Below are positions 13,581-22,770 of a DNA stretch of 54,539 nt, piece by piece (position 1 is the first letter of the stretch; the number at the start of each line of letters is the position of its first letter). The translations under genes were made by a program, and so were the position numbers. The notes beneath the pieces were generated by a model. It worked only from the letters and a program-made list of their open reading frames with translations. It was not told where the DNA came from and made no database searches. The DNA is from Roseateles sp. (GTDB taxonomy: Bacteria; Pseudomonadota; Gammaproteobacteria; Burkholderiales; Burkholderiaceae_C), in contig JAFALK010000096.1 in assembly GCA_019234295.1 (NCBI GenBank), forward strand, positions 1 to 54,539. Direction: 5' to 3'.

Positions 13581-14207
13581 ATGCTTGCCACCAAACGTCA
13601 TCTGCTCGCCGGTCTGGCCGCGCTGAGTCTCGCCTTCGTCCTGCCAGCCGCCCGTGCCGTGGACAACAGCGCGCCCGATCTGCTGATTCGCCAGCTCTCG
13701 CTCGAGATCCTGGACACCGTCAAGAACGACAAAGCCATCCAGGGCGGCGACGTCAAGAAGATCAACGCGCTGGTGGACGGCAAGATCATGCCGCACGTCG
13801 ATTTCCAGCGCATCACGGCCACGGCCGTGGGCCGCTTCTGGCGCCAGGCCACGCCCGAGCAGCAAAAGCAGTTGATTGAAGAGTTCAAGACGCTGCTGGT
13901 GCGCACGTACTCGGGCGCGCTCACCCAGATCAAGGACCAGAACATCGCGATGAAGCCGCTGCGCGCCTCGCCCGAGGACACCGAGGTCGTGGTGCGCACC
14001 GAGATCCGTGGCCGCAGCGACCCGATCCAGCTCGACTACCGCCTCTACAAGAGCCCCGAAGGCTGGAGGATCTACGACGTGAACGTGCTGGGCATCTGGC
14101 TGGCCGATCAGTACAAGAACAGCTTCGCCCAGGAGATCGGCGCCAACGGCATCGACGGCCTGATCAAGGCCCTGGCGGCCAAGAACGCAGCGGCTGCCGC
14201 CAAGTGA
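13581..14207 (+). CDS. mlaC: MlaC, periplasmic phospholipid-shuttle protein
   Basis: Soluble periplasmic carrier (Ttg2D/MlaC family) that ferries phospholipid between MlaA and the MlaFEDB complex. The 208-aa precursor has a signal peptide ending near PAARA-VD, then family features HVDFQRITATAVGRFWR, ATPEQQKQLIEEFKTLLVRTYSGAL and GWRIYDVNVLGIWL. I chose the ATG at 13581 because it has the ribosome site AAAGGA seven bases ahead and gives a proper signal peptide; a GTG at 13524 would place 19 polar residues before it. It overlaps mlaB by GTGA. Confidence 0.95.
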   Translation: MLATKRHLLAGLAALSLAFVLPAARAVDNSAPDLLIRQLSLEILDTVKNDKAIQGGDVKKINALVDGKIMPHVDFQRITATAVGRFWRQATPEQQKQLIEEFKTLLVRTYSGALTQIKDQNIAMKPLRASPEDTEVVVRTEIRGRSDPIQLDYRLYKSPEGWRIYDVNVLGIWLADQYKNSFAQEIGANGIDGLIKALAAKNAAAAAK

Positions 14208-14497
14208 GTCTGAAGCTGCCCTCGCGCGTGCGCATGGACGAGGCCGGCTCGGCCTGGGCCTCGCTCTCGGCGCAGCTGCGCCTGGAGGTTGCGCAGGTGC
14301 ACGGCGGCGCCGGCAACCTCGTCGAGCTCTCCGCGGCAAACCTGCAGGACTTCGATTCCAGCGCGCTGAGCCTGCTGCTCGGCGCGGCGCGCCACTGCGC
14401 GGCCGCGGGCATCGCGCTGCGCATCGACGGCGCGCCGCCCTCGCTCGTCGAACTTGCGCGCGTCTACGGCGTGCAGGAGCTGCTTCAGCTGGCGTAG
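14204..14497 (+). CDS. mlaB: MlaB, STAS-domain protein
   Basis: Small cytoplasmic STAS protein that binds MlaF and is needed for assembly and activity of the transporter. At 97 aa it is one STAS domain; the conserved Ser-containing loop is visible as DFDSSALSLLLGAARHC. It begins at a GTG overlapping the mlaC stop and ends the mla operon. Its last 13 bp overlap the end of the convergent hexR gene. Confidence 0.88.
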   Translation: MSLKLPSRVRMDEAGSAWASLSAQLRLEVAQVHGGAGNLVELSAANLQDFDSSALSLLLGAARHCAAAGIALRIDGAPPSLVELARVYGVQELLQLA

Positions 14498-15351
14498 CGC
14501 TTGGAGCGCAGGTTGCGCTTGATCTCCTGCAGCGTCACTCGCAGCTCGCCGCCGCGGCGCAGGGCCACGCCGGTCGTGAGGATGTCGATGGCGATCAGGT
14601 GCAGCAGGCGCGAGACCATGGGGCTGTAGCGGTCGAAATCTTCCGGATGGTCGACGGCCAGCAGCACCTGGCCGGGGCTCAGGCCCAGGGTGGCCAGCGG
14701 TGAGCCGCTGGCGGTGATGATGATGGTCGTTGCGCCCTTCTTGCGGGCGATCTCGGCGGCATCGATCAGGTCGCGGCTGCGGCCCGAGTTCGAGATGATC
14801 ACGGCGCAGTCGCCGGGGCCCAGCATGGTGGCGCTCATCAGCTGCACGTGGCCGTCGCTGCAGGCGGCCGTGGCCACTCCGAGGCGGAAGAACTTGTGCT
14901 GCGCGTCCTGCGCCACGATGCCGGAATTGCCCACGCCGTAGAACTCGATGCGCTTTCCCTGCTCGGCCGAGGCCGAGAGCGCCGTGATGGCGCGCTCGAA
15001 GGCATGGCTCGCGGCGTCGTTGCGGTACTGAAGCAAGGCCGCCACGGCGTTGTCGACCACCTTGACGATCAGGTCGCCCGGCTTGTCGTCCTCGTCCACG
15101 GCGCGGTGCACGAAGGGCACGCCCTCGTTGACGCTGCCCGCGAGCTTGAGCTTGAAATCGGCGAGGCCGTCATAGCCCACGCTGCGGCAAAAGCGCACGA
15201 CGGTGGGCTTGCTCACATGCGACCGGTCAGCGAGCTCGGCGACCGGCAGCGATGCGAACGAACGCGCATCGGCCAGCAGCAACTTGGCCACACGCTGTTC
15301 AGCCGGCGGCAGGGCCGGCAAGGCGGCCTTCACGCGATCGAGGATGCTCAT
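14485..15351 (-). CDS. hexR: HexR, RpiR-family regulator of sugar catabolism
   Basis: Transcription factor with an N-terminal RpiR helix-turn-helix (SVSK-like core ADRSHVSKPTVVRFCRSVGY, about residues 41-60) and a C-terminal SIS sugar-phosphate domain (IEFYGVGNSGIVAQDAQHK; ISNSGRSRDLIDAA). HexR proteins usually sense 2-keto-3-deoxy-6-phosphogluconate and control zwf, edd/eda, tal and related genes. The 288-aa gene lies directly after zwf with a 4-bp ATGA overlap, and a palindrome matching the HexR type lies in the zwf/tal divergent gap. Both support the assignment. Confidence 0.9.
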   Translation of the reverse strand: MSILDRVKAALPALPPAEQRVAKLLLADARSFASLPVAELADRSHVSKPTVVRFCRSVGYDGLADFKLKLAGSVNEGVPFVHRAVDEDDKPGDLIVKVVDNAVAALLQYRNDAASHAFERAITALSASAEQGKRIEFYGVGNSGIVAQDAQHKFFRLGVATAACSDGHVQLMSATMLGPGDCAVIISNSGRSRDLIDAAEIARKKGATTIIITASGSPLATLGLSPGQVLLAVDHPEDFDRYSPMVSRLLHLIAIDILTTGVALRRGGELRVTLQEIKRNLRSKRYAS

Positions 15352-16802
15352 ACTTCTTCAGCCCATGCGTGGCCGTCACGTGCCACCAGGGCGCTCGCAG
15401 CCGCCGGCCCCCACGAGCCGGCGTTGTAATGGCGAGGACCCGTCGTGTCCTCGGCCCACGCTTCCAAGATGGGCTCGACCCAGCGCCAGGCCTGCTCCTG
15501 CTCATCGCTGCGCACGAAGAGGTTCAGCCGCCCAGCGATCGCGTCCAGCAGCAAGCGCTCGTAGGCGCCGACGCGGTTGGTGGGGAAGGCCTTGTCGAAG
15601 TCCAGGTCCAGCGAGACCGGGGTGAGCGCCTCGCCGCTGGAGCTGCCCTTGCTGGCCAGCAGTTGCAACTCCAGTCCGTCCTCTGGCTGCAGTTTGATGA
15701 TGAGGCGGTTGGCTTGGTTGGCGCCCGGGAAGATCGGGTGCGGCACGGGGCGGAAGTTGACGACGATCTGCGCATCGCGGCCTGGCAGGCGCTTGCCGGT
15801 GCGGATATAGAAAGGCACGCCGGCCCAGCGCCAGTTCTGCACCTCGGTGCGCAGGGCCACGAAGGTCTCGGTCTGGCTGCCCTCGGGCACCTTGCCTTCG
15901 TCGAGGTAGGCGGGCACGGCCCTGCCTTCGACATTGCCGGCGCGGTACTGGCCGCGCACCACGTCGCGCGCGACGCTCTCGGCCGTGAAGGGCTTGAGCG
16001 AGCGCAGCACCTTGAGCTTCTCGTCGCGAATGGCGTCGGCGTCGTGCGTGCTCGGTGGCTCCATGGCGATCATGGTCAGCAGCTGCAGCGCGTGGTTTTG
16101 CACCATGTCGCGCAGGCAGCCGGTCTGGTCGTAGAACGGGCCGCGCGTGCCCACGCCCAGCGACTCGGCCAACGTGATCTGGATGTTGGCGATGCTCTCG
16201 CGGCGCCACAGCGGCTCGAACAGCGCGTTGCCGAAGCGCAGCGCCATGAGGTTCTGCACCGAGGGCTTGCCGAGGTAATGGTCGATGCGGTAGGCCTGGT
16301 CCTCTCGGAACACCGAGCGCACGACCTTGTTGATCTCCTGCGCGCTGGCCAGGTCCTGGCCCAGGGGTTTTTCGAGCACCACGCGCACCTTGTCGTGGTT
16401 CAGCCCGGCCGCGCCCAGTTGCTGGCAGATCTGCGTGAACAGGTGCGGGCTGGTGGCCAGGTAGAAGACCACCGTGTCGGCCTGACCTCCTACCCGCTCC
16501 TCCAGCCAGGTCTTGAGCCGGCCGTAGTGCTCGGGCTGGGAGAGGTCCATGCGCGTGTAGTGCACGAGCTCAGCGAAGCGCTGGAACTCCTCATCGTTCG
16601 GACGCTTGGAGCCGTCCACCTCCTGGAAGCGCTCCTTGAGCCAGGCGCGGTACTTCTCGTCGCTCTGGTCGTCGCGAGCGACTGCAAGGATGCGGCCGCC
16701 GCCCGGCAACTTGCCGTGACGGAAGGCCTGGAAGAGGGCGGGCATGAGCTTGCGCCACGTGAGGTCGCCGGTACCACCGAAAAAAACCAGATCGAAGGAC
16801 AT
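15348..16802 (-). CDS. zwf: Glucose-6-phosphate 1-dehydrogenase
   Basis: Oxidises glucose 6-phosphate to 6-phosphogluconolactone with NAD(P)+, the entry step of the pentose-phosphate and Entner-Doudoroff routes. Starting at MSFDLVFFGGTGDL the protein is 484 aa, the usual length. Motifs are the nucleotide fingerprint GGTGDLTWRKL (9-19), EKPLG (144-148) and the active-site RIDHYLGK (172-179). The frame is open 34 codons further upstream, but that extension runs into the divergent promoter and has no family likeness. It overlaps hexR and is divergent from tal. Confidence 0.96.
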   Translation of the reverse strand: MSFDLVFFGGTGDLTWRKLMPALFQAFRHGKLPGGGRILAVARDDQSDEKYRAWLKERFQEVDGSKRPNDEEFQRFAELVHYTRMDLSQPEHYGRLKTWLEERVGGQADTVVFYLATSPHLFTQICQQLGAAGLNHDKVRVVLEKPLGQDLASAQEINKVVRSVFREDQAYRIDHYLGKPSVQNLMALRFGNALFEPLWRRESIANIQITLAESLGVGTRGPFYDQTGCLRDMVQNHALQLLTMIAMEPPSTHDADAIRDEKLKVLRSLKPFTAESVARDVVRGQYRAGNVEGRAVPAYLDEGKVPEGSQTETFVALRTEVQNWRWAGVPFYIRTGKRLPGRDAQIVVNFRPVPHPIFPGANQANRLIIKLQPEDGLELQLLASKGSSSGEALTPVSLDLDFDKAFPTNRVGAYERLLLDAIAGRLNLFVRSDEQEQAWRWVEPILEAWAEDTTGPRHYNAGSWGPAAASALVARDGHAWAEEV

Positions 16803-16845
16803 CTGCTTGCGGACCCGCGAAGGGTCGTTGATCGACAAAGGTTGA

Positions 16846-16860
16846 TGTAACGAAGTTACT
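16846..16860. promoter_or_regulatory. Candidate HexR operator between zwf and tal
   Basis: TGTAACGAAGTTACT contains the inverted repeat GTAAC/GTTAC around GAA and resembles the TGTAAT-N3-ATTACA pattern of HexR sites. It lies 43 bp upstream of the zwf start and 97 bp upstream of tal, inside the divergent promoter region and next to the hexR-zwf unit. The assignment combines the visible palindrome with family knowledge. Confidence 0.6.
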
Positions 16861-16957
16861 GGATTTATGATGCATGAGTTTCTTCTGCTGGTCAACAGCA
16901 GCACCCCGCCCGCCCCGCGGTCTAATACGGGTTTTCTCCAATCTCAGCGCCGTCCTC

Positions 16958-17899
16958 ATGAACCAGCTCGAGCAACTCAAGTCCTGCACCACCGTCGTCG
17001 CCGACACCGGCAACTTCAAGCAACTGGCCCAGTTCGCCCCGCGCGACGCGACGACCAATCCCTCGCTGATCCTCAAGGCCGTGCAGTCACCCGACTATGC
17101 CCACCTGCTCGAAGAAGTGGTGGGCGCGCACAAGGGCCGGCCGACCGACGAGATCGTTGACCAGGTGCTGGTGCGCTTCGGGCTGGAGATCCTCAAGGTC
17201 GTGCCGGGCCGCGTGTCCACGGAAGTCGATGCGCGGCTGTCCTTCGACCGGGCCGCTAGCGTGGCGCGCGCCCATCGCATCATGGCCTTGTACGAGAAGG
17301 CTGGCATTGGTCGCGATCGCGTGCTGATCAAGCTCGCTTCCACCTGGGAGGGTATCCAGGCCGCCGCCGAGCTCGAACGCGTTGGCATCCACTGCAACCT
17401 GACGCTGCTGTTCTCGTTCTGCCAGGCCGTGGCCTGCGGTGCCAACGGCATTCAGCTCATCTCGCCCTTCGTCGGCCGCATCTACGACTGGTACAAGAAG
17501 AGCGCCGGCGCGGCCTGGGATGAGGCCGCGATGTCCGGCGTCAACGATCCCGGCGTGAAGTCGGTGACGCAGATCTTCAACTACTACAAGCAGCACGGCA
17601 TCAAGACCGAGGTCATGGGCGCGAGCTTCCGCAACATCGGCCAGATCCGCGCCCTGGCGGGCTGCGACCTGCTGACCATCAGCCCCGATCTGCTCGCGCA
17701 GCTGCAGGCCAGCGAGGAAGCGCTGCCCCTGGCTTTGGACGCCAAGCATGCGCCGGATGTTCCCGCGGTCCAGTACGACGAGGCCTCCTTCCGCTTCGCG
17801 CTGAACCAGGACGCCATGGCCACCGAGAAGCTCGCCGAAGGCATCCGCCTGTTCGCCGTGGACGCCGTCAAGCTCGACCAGATGATTGAAAGCCTCTGA
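16958..17899 (+). CDS. tal: Transaldolase
   Basis: Transfers a dihydroxyacetone unit between sedoheptulose 7-phosphate and glyceraldehyde 3-phosphate in the non-oxidative pentose-phosphate pathway. The 313-aa protein matches class TalB-like enzymes: [11 protein letters not shown] near the N-terminus, the Schiff-base Lys K125 in [24 protein letters not shown], and [11 protein letters not shown]. The start MNQLEQLKS is the family start; the frame remains open for 28 codons further upstream without likeness. It overlaps pgi as TGATG, so the two are co-transcribed. Confidence 0.96.
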   Translation: MNQLEQLKSCTTVVADTGNFKQLAQFAPRDATTNPSLILKAVQSPDYAHLLEEVVGAHKGRPTDEIVDQVLVRFGLEILKVVPGRVSTEVDARLSFDRAASVARAHRIMALYEKAGIGRDRVLIKLASTWEGIQAAAELERVGIHCNLTLLFSFCQAVACGANGIQLISPFVGRIYDWYKKSAGAAWDEAAMSGVNDPGVKSVTQIFNYYKQHGIKTEVMGASFRNIGQIRALAGCDLLTISPDLLAQLQASEEALPLALDAKHAPDVPAVQYDEASFRFALNQDAMATEKLAEGIRLFAVDAVKLDQMIESL

Positions 17900-19524
17900 T
17901 GCAATACAAGCGTTGCGACCAGTCGGCGGCGTGGGGCGCACTGAGCCAGTACTTTGCCGAGCACGGCGCAGCGTTCGATCTGCGCACGGCCTTTGCGCAG
18001 GAGCCGCAGCGCTTCGCCCACTGGTCGGTCCAGGCTCCGTCGGTGTTCGCCGACCTCTCCAAGAATCGCATCGACAAGCCCGCGATGGAGCTGTTGCTCG
18101 CGCTGGCTCGTGACTGCGGGCTGGAGTCGCAACGCAACGATCTGCTCCAGGGCGCGCCCATCAACCTGACCGAAGGCCGCGCCGTGCTGCACACGGCGCT
18201 GCGCTCGCCGGCCGGCGCCGACGCGTGGAGCGCCGAGGTGCAAGGTGCGCTGCAGACCATGCTGGCCTTTGCCGAACAGGTGCGCGACCAAGCGGCCAGC
18301 GGCATCCGCGACGTGGTGCACATCGGCATCGGCGGCTCGGACCTCGGGCCGGCCATGGTCGTGCAGGCCTTGCAGCCCTATGGCAGGCCGGGGCTCAAGC
18401 TGCACTTCGTGTCCAACGTGGACGGTCATGATCTGGCGCCGCTGCTGCGTGAGCTTTCGCCGGCCACGACGCTGTTCATCGTCGCGAGCAAGACCTTCAC
18501 GACGCAGGAGACGCTGGCCAACGCACTCGCAGCCAAGGCATGGTTTGAGGCCGCTGGCGGCAGCGACATCGCGCGCCACTTCGTTGCCACGACAACGAAC
18601 ACGGCCGCCGCGGGCCAATTCGGCATCACGCGCACCTTCGGTTTCTGGGACTGGGTGGGCGGGCGCTATTCGCTGTGGTCCGTCATCGGCCTGCCCATCG
18701 CCATCGCCATCGGTGCGGACAACTTCCGCGCCCTGCTGGCCGGCGCGCATGCGATGGACCAGCATTTCGCCACGGCCCCGCTAGAGCGCAACTTGCCCGT
18801 GCTCATGGGCTTGATCGACGTCTGGTACCGCAACTTCCACGGCTTCACGAGCCGCTCGGTCGCGCCCTATCACCAGGGCCTGCGCCGGCTGCCGGCTTAT
18901 CTGCAGCAGCTCGAGATGGAGAGCAACGGCAAGAGCGTGGACCGCGACGGCGAGCCGCTGAGCGTGGCGACCAGCCCGGTGGTCTGGGGCGAGGCGGGCA
19001 CGAACGGCCAGCACGCCTACTTCCAGATGCTGCACCAGGGCACCGATGTGATCCCGGTCGAATTCATCTGCGTGCGCACGCCGCGCTATGGAGAGCATGT
19101 GCCGCCTGCGGTGGTCGAGCGTCTACGCGACCAGCACCGCAAGCTGCTCGCCAACTGCCTGGCCCAGTCGCAGGCGCTGATGCAGGGCAAGCGCTTCGAA
19201 GAGGCCTTGGGCGAGAGGGCTCCGACGGCCAGCCAGACCATGGCGCCCGAAGCCATCGCCCGGCACCGCAGCTTCCCCGGCAACCGTCCGAGCACCACGC
19301 TCGTGCTCGAGGAGTTGAGCCCCGAGTCGCTCGGCGCCCTGATCGCGCTCTACGAGCACCGGGTCTTCGTGACCGGCGCGCTGTGGGGCATCAACAGCTA
19401 CGACCAATGGGGCGTGGAGCTGGGCAAGGCGCTGTGCAACAGCCTGCTGCCGCGTCTGGAGACCGGCGACACGAAGGGCCTGGATGCTTCCACCGCGGGG
19501 CTGCTCAAGCACCTGCAGTCGTGA
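17899..19524 (+). CDS. pgi: Glucose-6-phosphate isomerase
   Basis: Interconverts glucose 6-phosphate and fructose 6-phosphate. The 541-aa protein carries both family signatures, the one around GGRYSLWSVIGLPIA and the C-terminal GINSYDQWGVELGK, plus the sugar-phosphate-binding IGIGGSDLGPAMV and SKTFTTQET. It follows tal directly and is overlapped by the next gene (GTGA). This places it in a rightward tal-pgi-HAD unit opposite zwf-hexR. Confidence 0.97.
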   Translation: MQYKRCDQSAAWGALSQYFAEHGAAFDLRTAFAQEPQRFAHWSVQAPSVFADLSKNRIDKPAMELLLALARDCGLESQRNDLLQGAPINLTEGRAVLHTALRSPAGADAWSAEVQGALQTMLAFAEQVRDQAASGIRDVVHIGIGGSDLGPAMVVQALQPYGRPGLKLHFVSNVDGHDLAPLLRELSPATTLFIVASKTFTTQETLANALAAKAWFEAAGGSDIARHFVATTTNTAAAGQFGITRTFGFWDWVGGRYSLWSVIGLPIAIAIGADNFRALLAGAHAMDQHFATAPLERNLPVLMGLIDVWYRNFHGFTSRSVAPYHQGLRRLPAYLQQLEMESNGKSVDRDGEPLSVATSPVVWGEAGTNGQHAYFQMLHQGTDVIPVEFICVRTPRYGEHVPPAVVERLRDQHRKLLANCLAQSQALMQGKRFEEALGERAPTASQTMAPEAIARHRSFPGNRPSTTLVLEELSPESLGALIALYEHRVFVTGALWGINSYDQWGVELGKALCNSLLPRLETGDTKGLDASTAGLLKHLQS

Positions 19525-20129
19525 ACATCGTCTTCGACTTCGGCGGGGTGCTCTTTCATTGGCACCCAGCGAGTTTTCTGGCCCGCATGTGGCCGGGGCG
19601 CGATGGCGACGCGATGGCGCTGGCCTTCTTCGAGAACTACCAAGGCGCCTGGGGCGAGTTCGACCAGGGGCTGATCTCGCAGGACGAGGTCATCGCCCGA
19701 ATCGCGGCCCGCAACGCCTGGAGCGAGGAGCAGGTGCGCGTGGTGGTGGAGGCAGTGCCGGCCGAGTTGGCCTTGAAGCCCGATACCGTGGCCCTGATCG
19801 AGGATCTCACCGCCGCCGGACACCGGCTCTTCTTCCTCTCCAACATGCCCGCGCCGCTGGCCGAGCATCTGGAGCGCAGCCATCCGCTCTCGCGCTGGTT
19901 CGCCTCGGGGGTGTTTTCCAGCCGTGTCAAGCACTGCAAGCCCGCGCGTGCCATCTTCGACATCGCGGCCGAGCGCTTCGGTGTGGCACCGGACAAGCTG
20001 CTGCTGCTGGACGACCACCCGGCCAATGTGCAGGCCGCCCGCTCCTTGGGCTGGCACGCCCATCTGTTCACCACGGCGGCCCTGGCGCGCCGGGAGCTAG
20101 TTCAGCGGGGCCTGCTCGTCGGGGTCTGA
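19521..20129 (+). CDS. HAD-superfamily phosphatase, YihX-like
   Basis: Predicted cytoplasmic phosphatase of 202 aa. The nucleophile motif is DFGGVLF, with Gly at the position where most HAD phosphatases have the second Asp. This matches the YihX-like/epoxide-hydrolase N-terminal subgroup. Later motifs are LFFLSNMP (motif II), KHCKPARAIFD (Lys motif) and LLLDDHPANVQAA (motif IV). E. coli YihX removes phosphate from alpha-glucose 1-phosphate, and the overlap with pgi would fit such a role, but this is inference. The GTG start overlaps the pgi stop. The last 33 bp overlap the convergent yacG. Confidence 0.85.
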   Translation: MNIVFDFGGVLFHWHPASFLARMWPGRDGDAMALAFFENYQGAWGEFDQGLISQDEVIARIAARNAWSEEQVRVVVEAVPAELALKPDTVALIEDLTAAGHRLFFLSNMPAPLAEHLERSHPLSRWFASGVFSSRVKHCKPARAIFDIAAERFGVAPDKLLLLDDHPANVQAARSLGWHAHLFTTAALARRELVQRGLLVGV

Positions 20130-20282
20130 GGGCGGCGTGGCTTCGACGCGGAAGCTCTCGCTGGCCCAGGCGCCCAGGTCGATCTGGCGGCAACGCTCGC
20201 AGCAGAAGGGTCGCCAGGGGTTGCTGGGGCCGTAGACGCTGTCGCCCATGCAAGTCGGGCAGGGAACGATTCGATCGCTCAT
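20097..20282 (-). CDS. yacG: DNA gyrase inhibitor YacG (zinc protein)
   Basis: Small zinc-binding protein of 61 aa; in E. coli it binds GyrB and blocks DNA gyrase. Zinc ligands are C8, C11, C27 and C31 (CPTC...FCCERC), followed by the conserved RQIDLGAWASE. It ends the leftward pil-coaE-zapD-yacG unit, and its start overlaps the zapD stop by ATGA. The pilD-coaE-zapD-yacG order is conserved in many beta- and gammaproteobacteria. Confidence 0.92.
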   Translation of the reverse strand: MSDRIVPCPTCMGDSVYGPSNPWRPFCCERCRQIDLGAWASESFRVEATPPSDPDEQAPLN

Positions 20283-21034
20283 GCGCACAGTGTCAGCTCG
20301 AAGCTGGCGTCCTCGGGCGCTGCCTTGAGCCGGCCGGCGTCGTCCTGGCGCATGAGGCGGATCGAGACCACGAGCTTGTTGCCCGCGATCTCGGGCACCA
20401 GGCCCAGGCTTGGATCGATGCGCATGCGCAGCAGCTGGAACACGCGGCCGGCCGAGAGGCTTTGCTGGTACTGGCCGTTGACGGCCGCCACCTTGTGGGG
20501 CGCGCCCGAATCGCGCAGCAGGCCCAAGAGCACGGAGAGCGCCTCGGCCAGCGGCATCATGGACTGTGTCCACTGCAGCAGGTCGTTGCGCCGGCGGGCG
20601 GGCAAGAATTGCTGCCAGGCGTAGTAGCTCGGCAGGTCGAATTCGCAAGTGCCGCCGGGGATGCTGATGCGGCTGCGGATGCTCATGAGCCAGTCGTTGG
20701 CGGCCAGTTGGGCGCCGGCCTTGCCCTGCACGGCGTTGAGCCCGGCGTAGGCGCGCTCGATGCGGCCGACCACTTCGTCGAGCACGCTTTCGGCAATGGC
20801 CGGGTTGCCGCGGTAGCTGTTGAGCTGGGACTTGTGGCGCTCCAGCTCCTTGAGCAGGTCGGACTTGAGGTCGGCCCGCGAGGCCACGTCCATGATCTCG
20901 AACAGCGTGACCAGGGCGAAGTGGTGGTCCAGCGGGGACTCGCGCTCCATCAGCTGGCCGAGCCGGTCGAACAGGTGTTCGAGACGCAGCATCGTGCGGA
21001 TGCTCTCGTTGAACGGGTACTCGTACAGGATCAA
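20279..21034 (-). CDS. zapD: Cell division protein ZapD
   Basis: Cytoplasmic FtsZ-bundling protein of the divisome (formerly YacF, DUF1342). The 251-aa sequence has the family opening LYEYPFNESIRTMLRLEHLFDR and a helical body with LLKELERHKSQLNSY and the beta-rich C-terminal domain. It lies between coaE and yacG as is usual, ten bases after coaE and overlapping yacG. Confidence 0.94.
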   Translation of the reverse strand: MILYEYPFNESIRTMLRLEHLFDRLGQLMERESPLDHHFALVTLFEIMDVASRADLKSDLLKELERHKSQLNSYRGNPAIAESVLDEVVGRIERAYAGLNAVQGKAGAQLAANDWLMSIRSRISIPGGTCEFDLPSYYAWQQFLPARRRNDLLQWTQSMMPLAEALSVLLGLLRDSGAPHKVAAVNGQYQQSLSAGRVFQLLRMRIDPSLGLVPEIAGNKLVVSIRLMRQDDAGRLKAAPEDASFELTLCA

Positions 21035-21044
21035 GGCTCTGAAC

Positions 21045-21662
21045 TCAATCGGCGTGTGGATGTGCCTGATTGTTCCACAGCGCCGCGAGGCTACGGACCT
21101 GTTCGCACAGCTGATCGGGCGTGAGGCCGCCGTCGTTGTAGATCACGGCATCGGCCACGGCGCGGCGCTGTTCGCGTTTGGCCTGCTGGGCCATCACCGC
21201 GAGCACGGTTTCGCGCGTCCAGCCCGAGCGCTGCATGACGCGCAGCACCTGGGTCTCTTCCTCGCAGTCGACGACGAGGACGCGGTCCACGCGCTCGCGC
21301 CAGTCGCCCTGGGACTCGACGAGCAGGGGCACGTCGAAGACCACGAAGGGTGCGGCTGCGCTGGCCACGGCCTCGCGATCGCAGGCGTCGCGGATCCTCG
21401 GGTGGAGGATGGCTTCCAGGCGCTTGCGGGCCGTCGGGTCACGAAAGGCGAGCTCGCGCATGGCCGGGCGATCCAGGGCGCCATCGGTGCCGATCAGGGC
21501 TTTGCCGAACTCGGCCGCAATGGCCGGGATGGCCGCTCCACCGGGCGCGGTGAGCGCGCGCGCGATGGCGTCGGTGTCGATCAGCGCGGCCCCGAGCCTG
21601 ACCCAGCACTGTGCGACCAGGCTCTTACCCGAGCCGATGCCACCGGTCAGGCCGATGCGCAT
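21045..21662 (-). CDS. coaE: Dephospho-CoA kinase
   Basis: Catalyses the last step of coenzyme A synthesis, phosphorylation of dephospho-CoA. The P-loop GGIGSGKS lies at residues 7-14, followed by DTDAIAR and the HPRIRD and FDVPLLVES motifs of the family. The ATG used here (205 aa) gives the standard N-terminus MRIGLTGG and overlaps the pilD stop as TAATG. The frame stays open upstream, but there it runs inside pilD. Confidence 0.95.
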   Translation of the reverse strand: MRIGLTGGIGSGKSLVAQCWVRLGAALIDTDAIARALTAPGGAAIPAIAAEFGKALIGTDGALDRPAMRELAFRDPTARKRLEAILHPRIRDACDREAVASAAAPFVVFDVPLLVESQGDWRERVDRVLVVDCEEETQVLRVMQRSGWTRETVLAVMAQQAKREQRRAVADAVIYNDGGLTPDQLCEQVRSLAALWNNQAHPHAD

Positions 21663-22579
21663 TACCAGCCCAGCCAGCCCAGGACCCGCTGTTGACCTGC
21701 GAACAGGACCAGCAGGCCACCGCCCGCCAGGAAGGGCCCGAAAGGCACGTAGCGGCCTTCGCGCAGCGAGCTCATCAGCTTCATTGCGATGCCGACAACG
21801 GCGCCCACGATGGAGGCCGCCAGCACGATGGGCAGGATCATCTGCCAGCCCAGCCAGGCGCCCAGGGCGGCCAGTAGCTTGAAGTCGCCCTGGCCCATGC
21901 CCTCCTTGCCGGTGAGCAGCTTGAATCCCCAGTACACGGACCACAGCGAGAGATAGCCCAGCAAGGCACCGAGCACGCTGGCCGACAGGGGCAGCGTCCA
22001 GTTCATCAGCGAAGCGATGAAGCCGGCCCAGAGCAGGGGCTGGTTGATGGCGTCGGGCAGCAGCGTGGTGTCCCAGTCAATGCCGGCCAGCGCGACCAGG
22101 GCCGCAAAAAATCCGCACCAGGCCAGAGTGGCAGGCTGAGGGCCGAACTGCCAGGCCAGGGCGGCAAAACCCAGACCGGTCAGCAACTCGATGAGGGGAT
22201 AGCGCACCGAGATGGGGGCCTTGCACTGCGCGCATTTGCCGCGCAGACGCAGCCAGCCGATCAGGGGCAGGTTCTCGTGCCAGCGAATCTGGTGACCGCA
22301 ATGCGGGCAACGCGAGCGCGGCGTGGCGATGCCAAAGTGAGGCAGCTTCTCCATGCGCTCGTACTGAGCTTGAGCCGCTGCGCCCAAGGTCGTGGCCTCC
22401 GCCTTCGACGCGCCGTTGCGGATCACGGCCTCGGTATCGGCCAGCGCGGTGGCACCCTCGGCCACCCACTCGCGCTCCATCATCAGGGGCAGGCGGTGGA
22501 TGATGACGTTGAGGAAACTGCCGATGCAAAGTCCCAGCAGTCCCAGGACCCAGGGAGTACACAAAAAAGAGTAGTCCAT
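21662..22579 (-). CDS. pilD: Prepilin peptidase PilD (type IV pilus leader peptidase/N-methyltransferase)
   Basis: Inner-membrane aspartic protease that cleaves and N-methylates type IV prepilins. The 305-aa protein has the cytoplasmic tetracysteine motif (C91, C94, C116, C119: CPHC...CAQC), catalytic aspartates in [11 protein letters not shown] (D168/D170) and in GQGDFK (D232), and about seven hydrophobic segments. A stretch at residues 40-75 ([15 protein letters not shown]...) extends the N-terminal cytoplasmic loop. The start [10 protein letters not shown] was chosen because the open frame upstream lies in non-coding repeat DNA. A 193-bp gap separates it from pilC. Confidence 0.95.
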   Translation of the reverse strand: MDYSFLCTPWVLGLLGLCIGSFLNVIIHRLPLMMEREWVAEGATALADTEAVIRNGASKAEATTLGAAAQAQYERMEKLPHFGIATPRSRCPHCGHQIRWHENLPLIGWLRLRGKCAQCKAPISVRYPLIELLTGLGFAALAWQFGPQPATLAWCGFFAALVALAGIDWDTTLLPDAINQPLLWAGFIASLMNWTLPLSASVLGALLGYLSLWSVYWGFKLLTGKEGMGQGDFKLLAALGAWLGWQMILPIVLAASIVGAVVGIAMKLMSSLREGRYVPFGPFLAGGGLLVLFAGQQRVLGWLGW

Positions 22580-22620
22580 CAGATTGAAATGCGTAGGAAG
22601 CGCGAAGCACGACACATTGA

Positions 22621-22662
22621 GCGCCCCCCGCGGATCCGGCTCTGCCGGGCCGACGGGGGCGC
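22621..22662. repeat. GC-rich nested inverted repeat between pilC and pilD
   Basis: The outer arms GCGCCCCC (22621-22628) and GGGGGCGC (22655-22662) pair perfectly. An inner CCGGC-tct-GCCGG hairpin sits between them. The element lies in the 193-bp pilC-pilD gap and resembles the dispersed GC-rich intergenic palindromes common in Burkholderiales. No T-tract follows, so it is not a classical terminator. Confidence 0.55.
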
Positions 22663-22753
22663 CCCGTTCTCGGGGGAGGTGCCCGGACACGGCGAGTCCG
22701 GCGGCCTGGCCGTGCCTTGTGATGGACAGGGCCACGGCCCCTGCCGGCGCGCA

Positions 22754-22770
22754 GCGCCCTTTGGGGGCGC
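22754..22770. repeat. Hairpin just after the pilC stop
   Basis: GCGCCC-tttgg-GGGCGC forms a 6-bp stem two bases past the pilC stop codon on the leftward strand. It could slow or end transcription or protect the mRNA end. It may belong to the same class of GC-rich intergenic repeats as the element at 22621. Confidence 0.45.

Noticed and set aside
15252..16850. 532-codon rightward open frame opposite zwf
   Set aside because: Antisense to a well-supported zwf; composition is that of a shadow frame.
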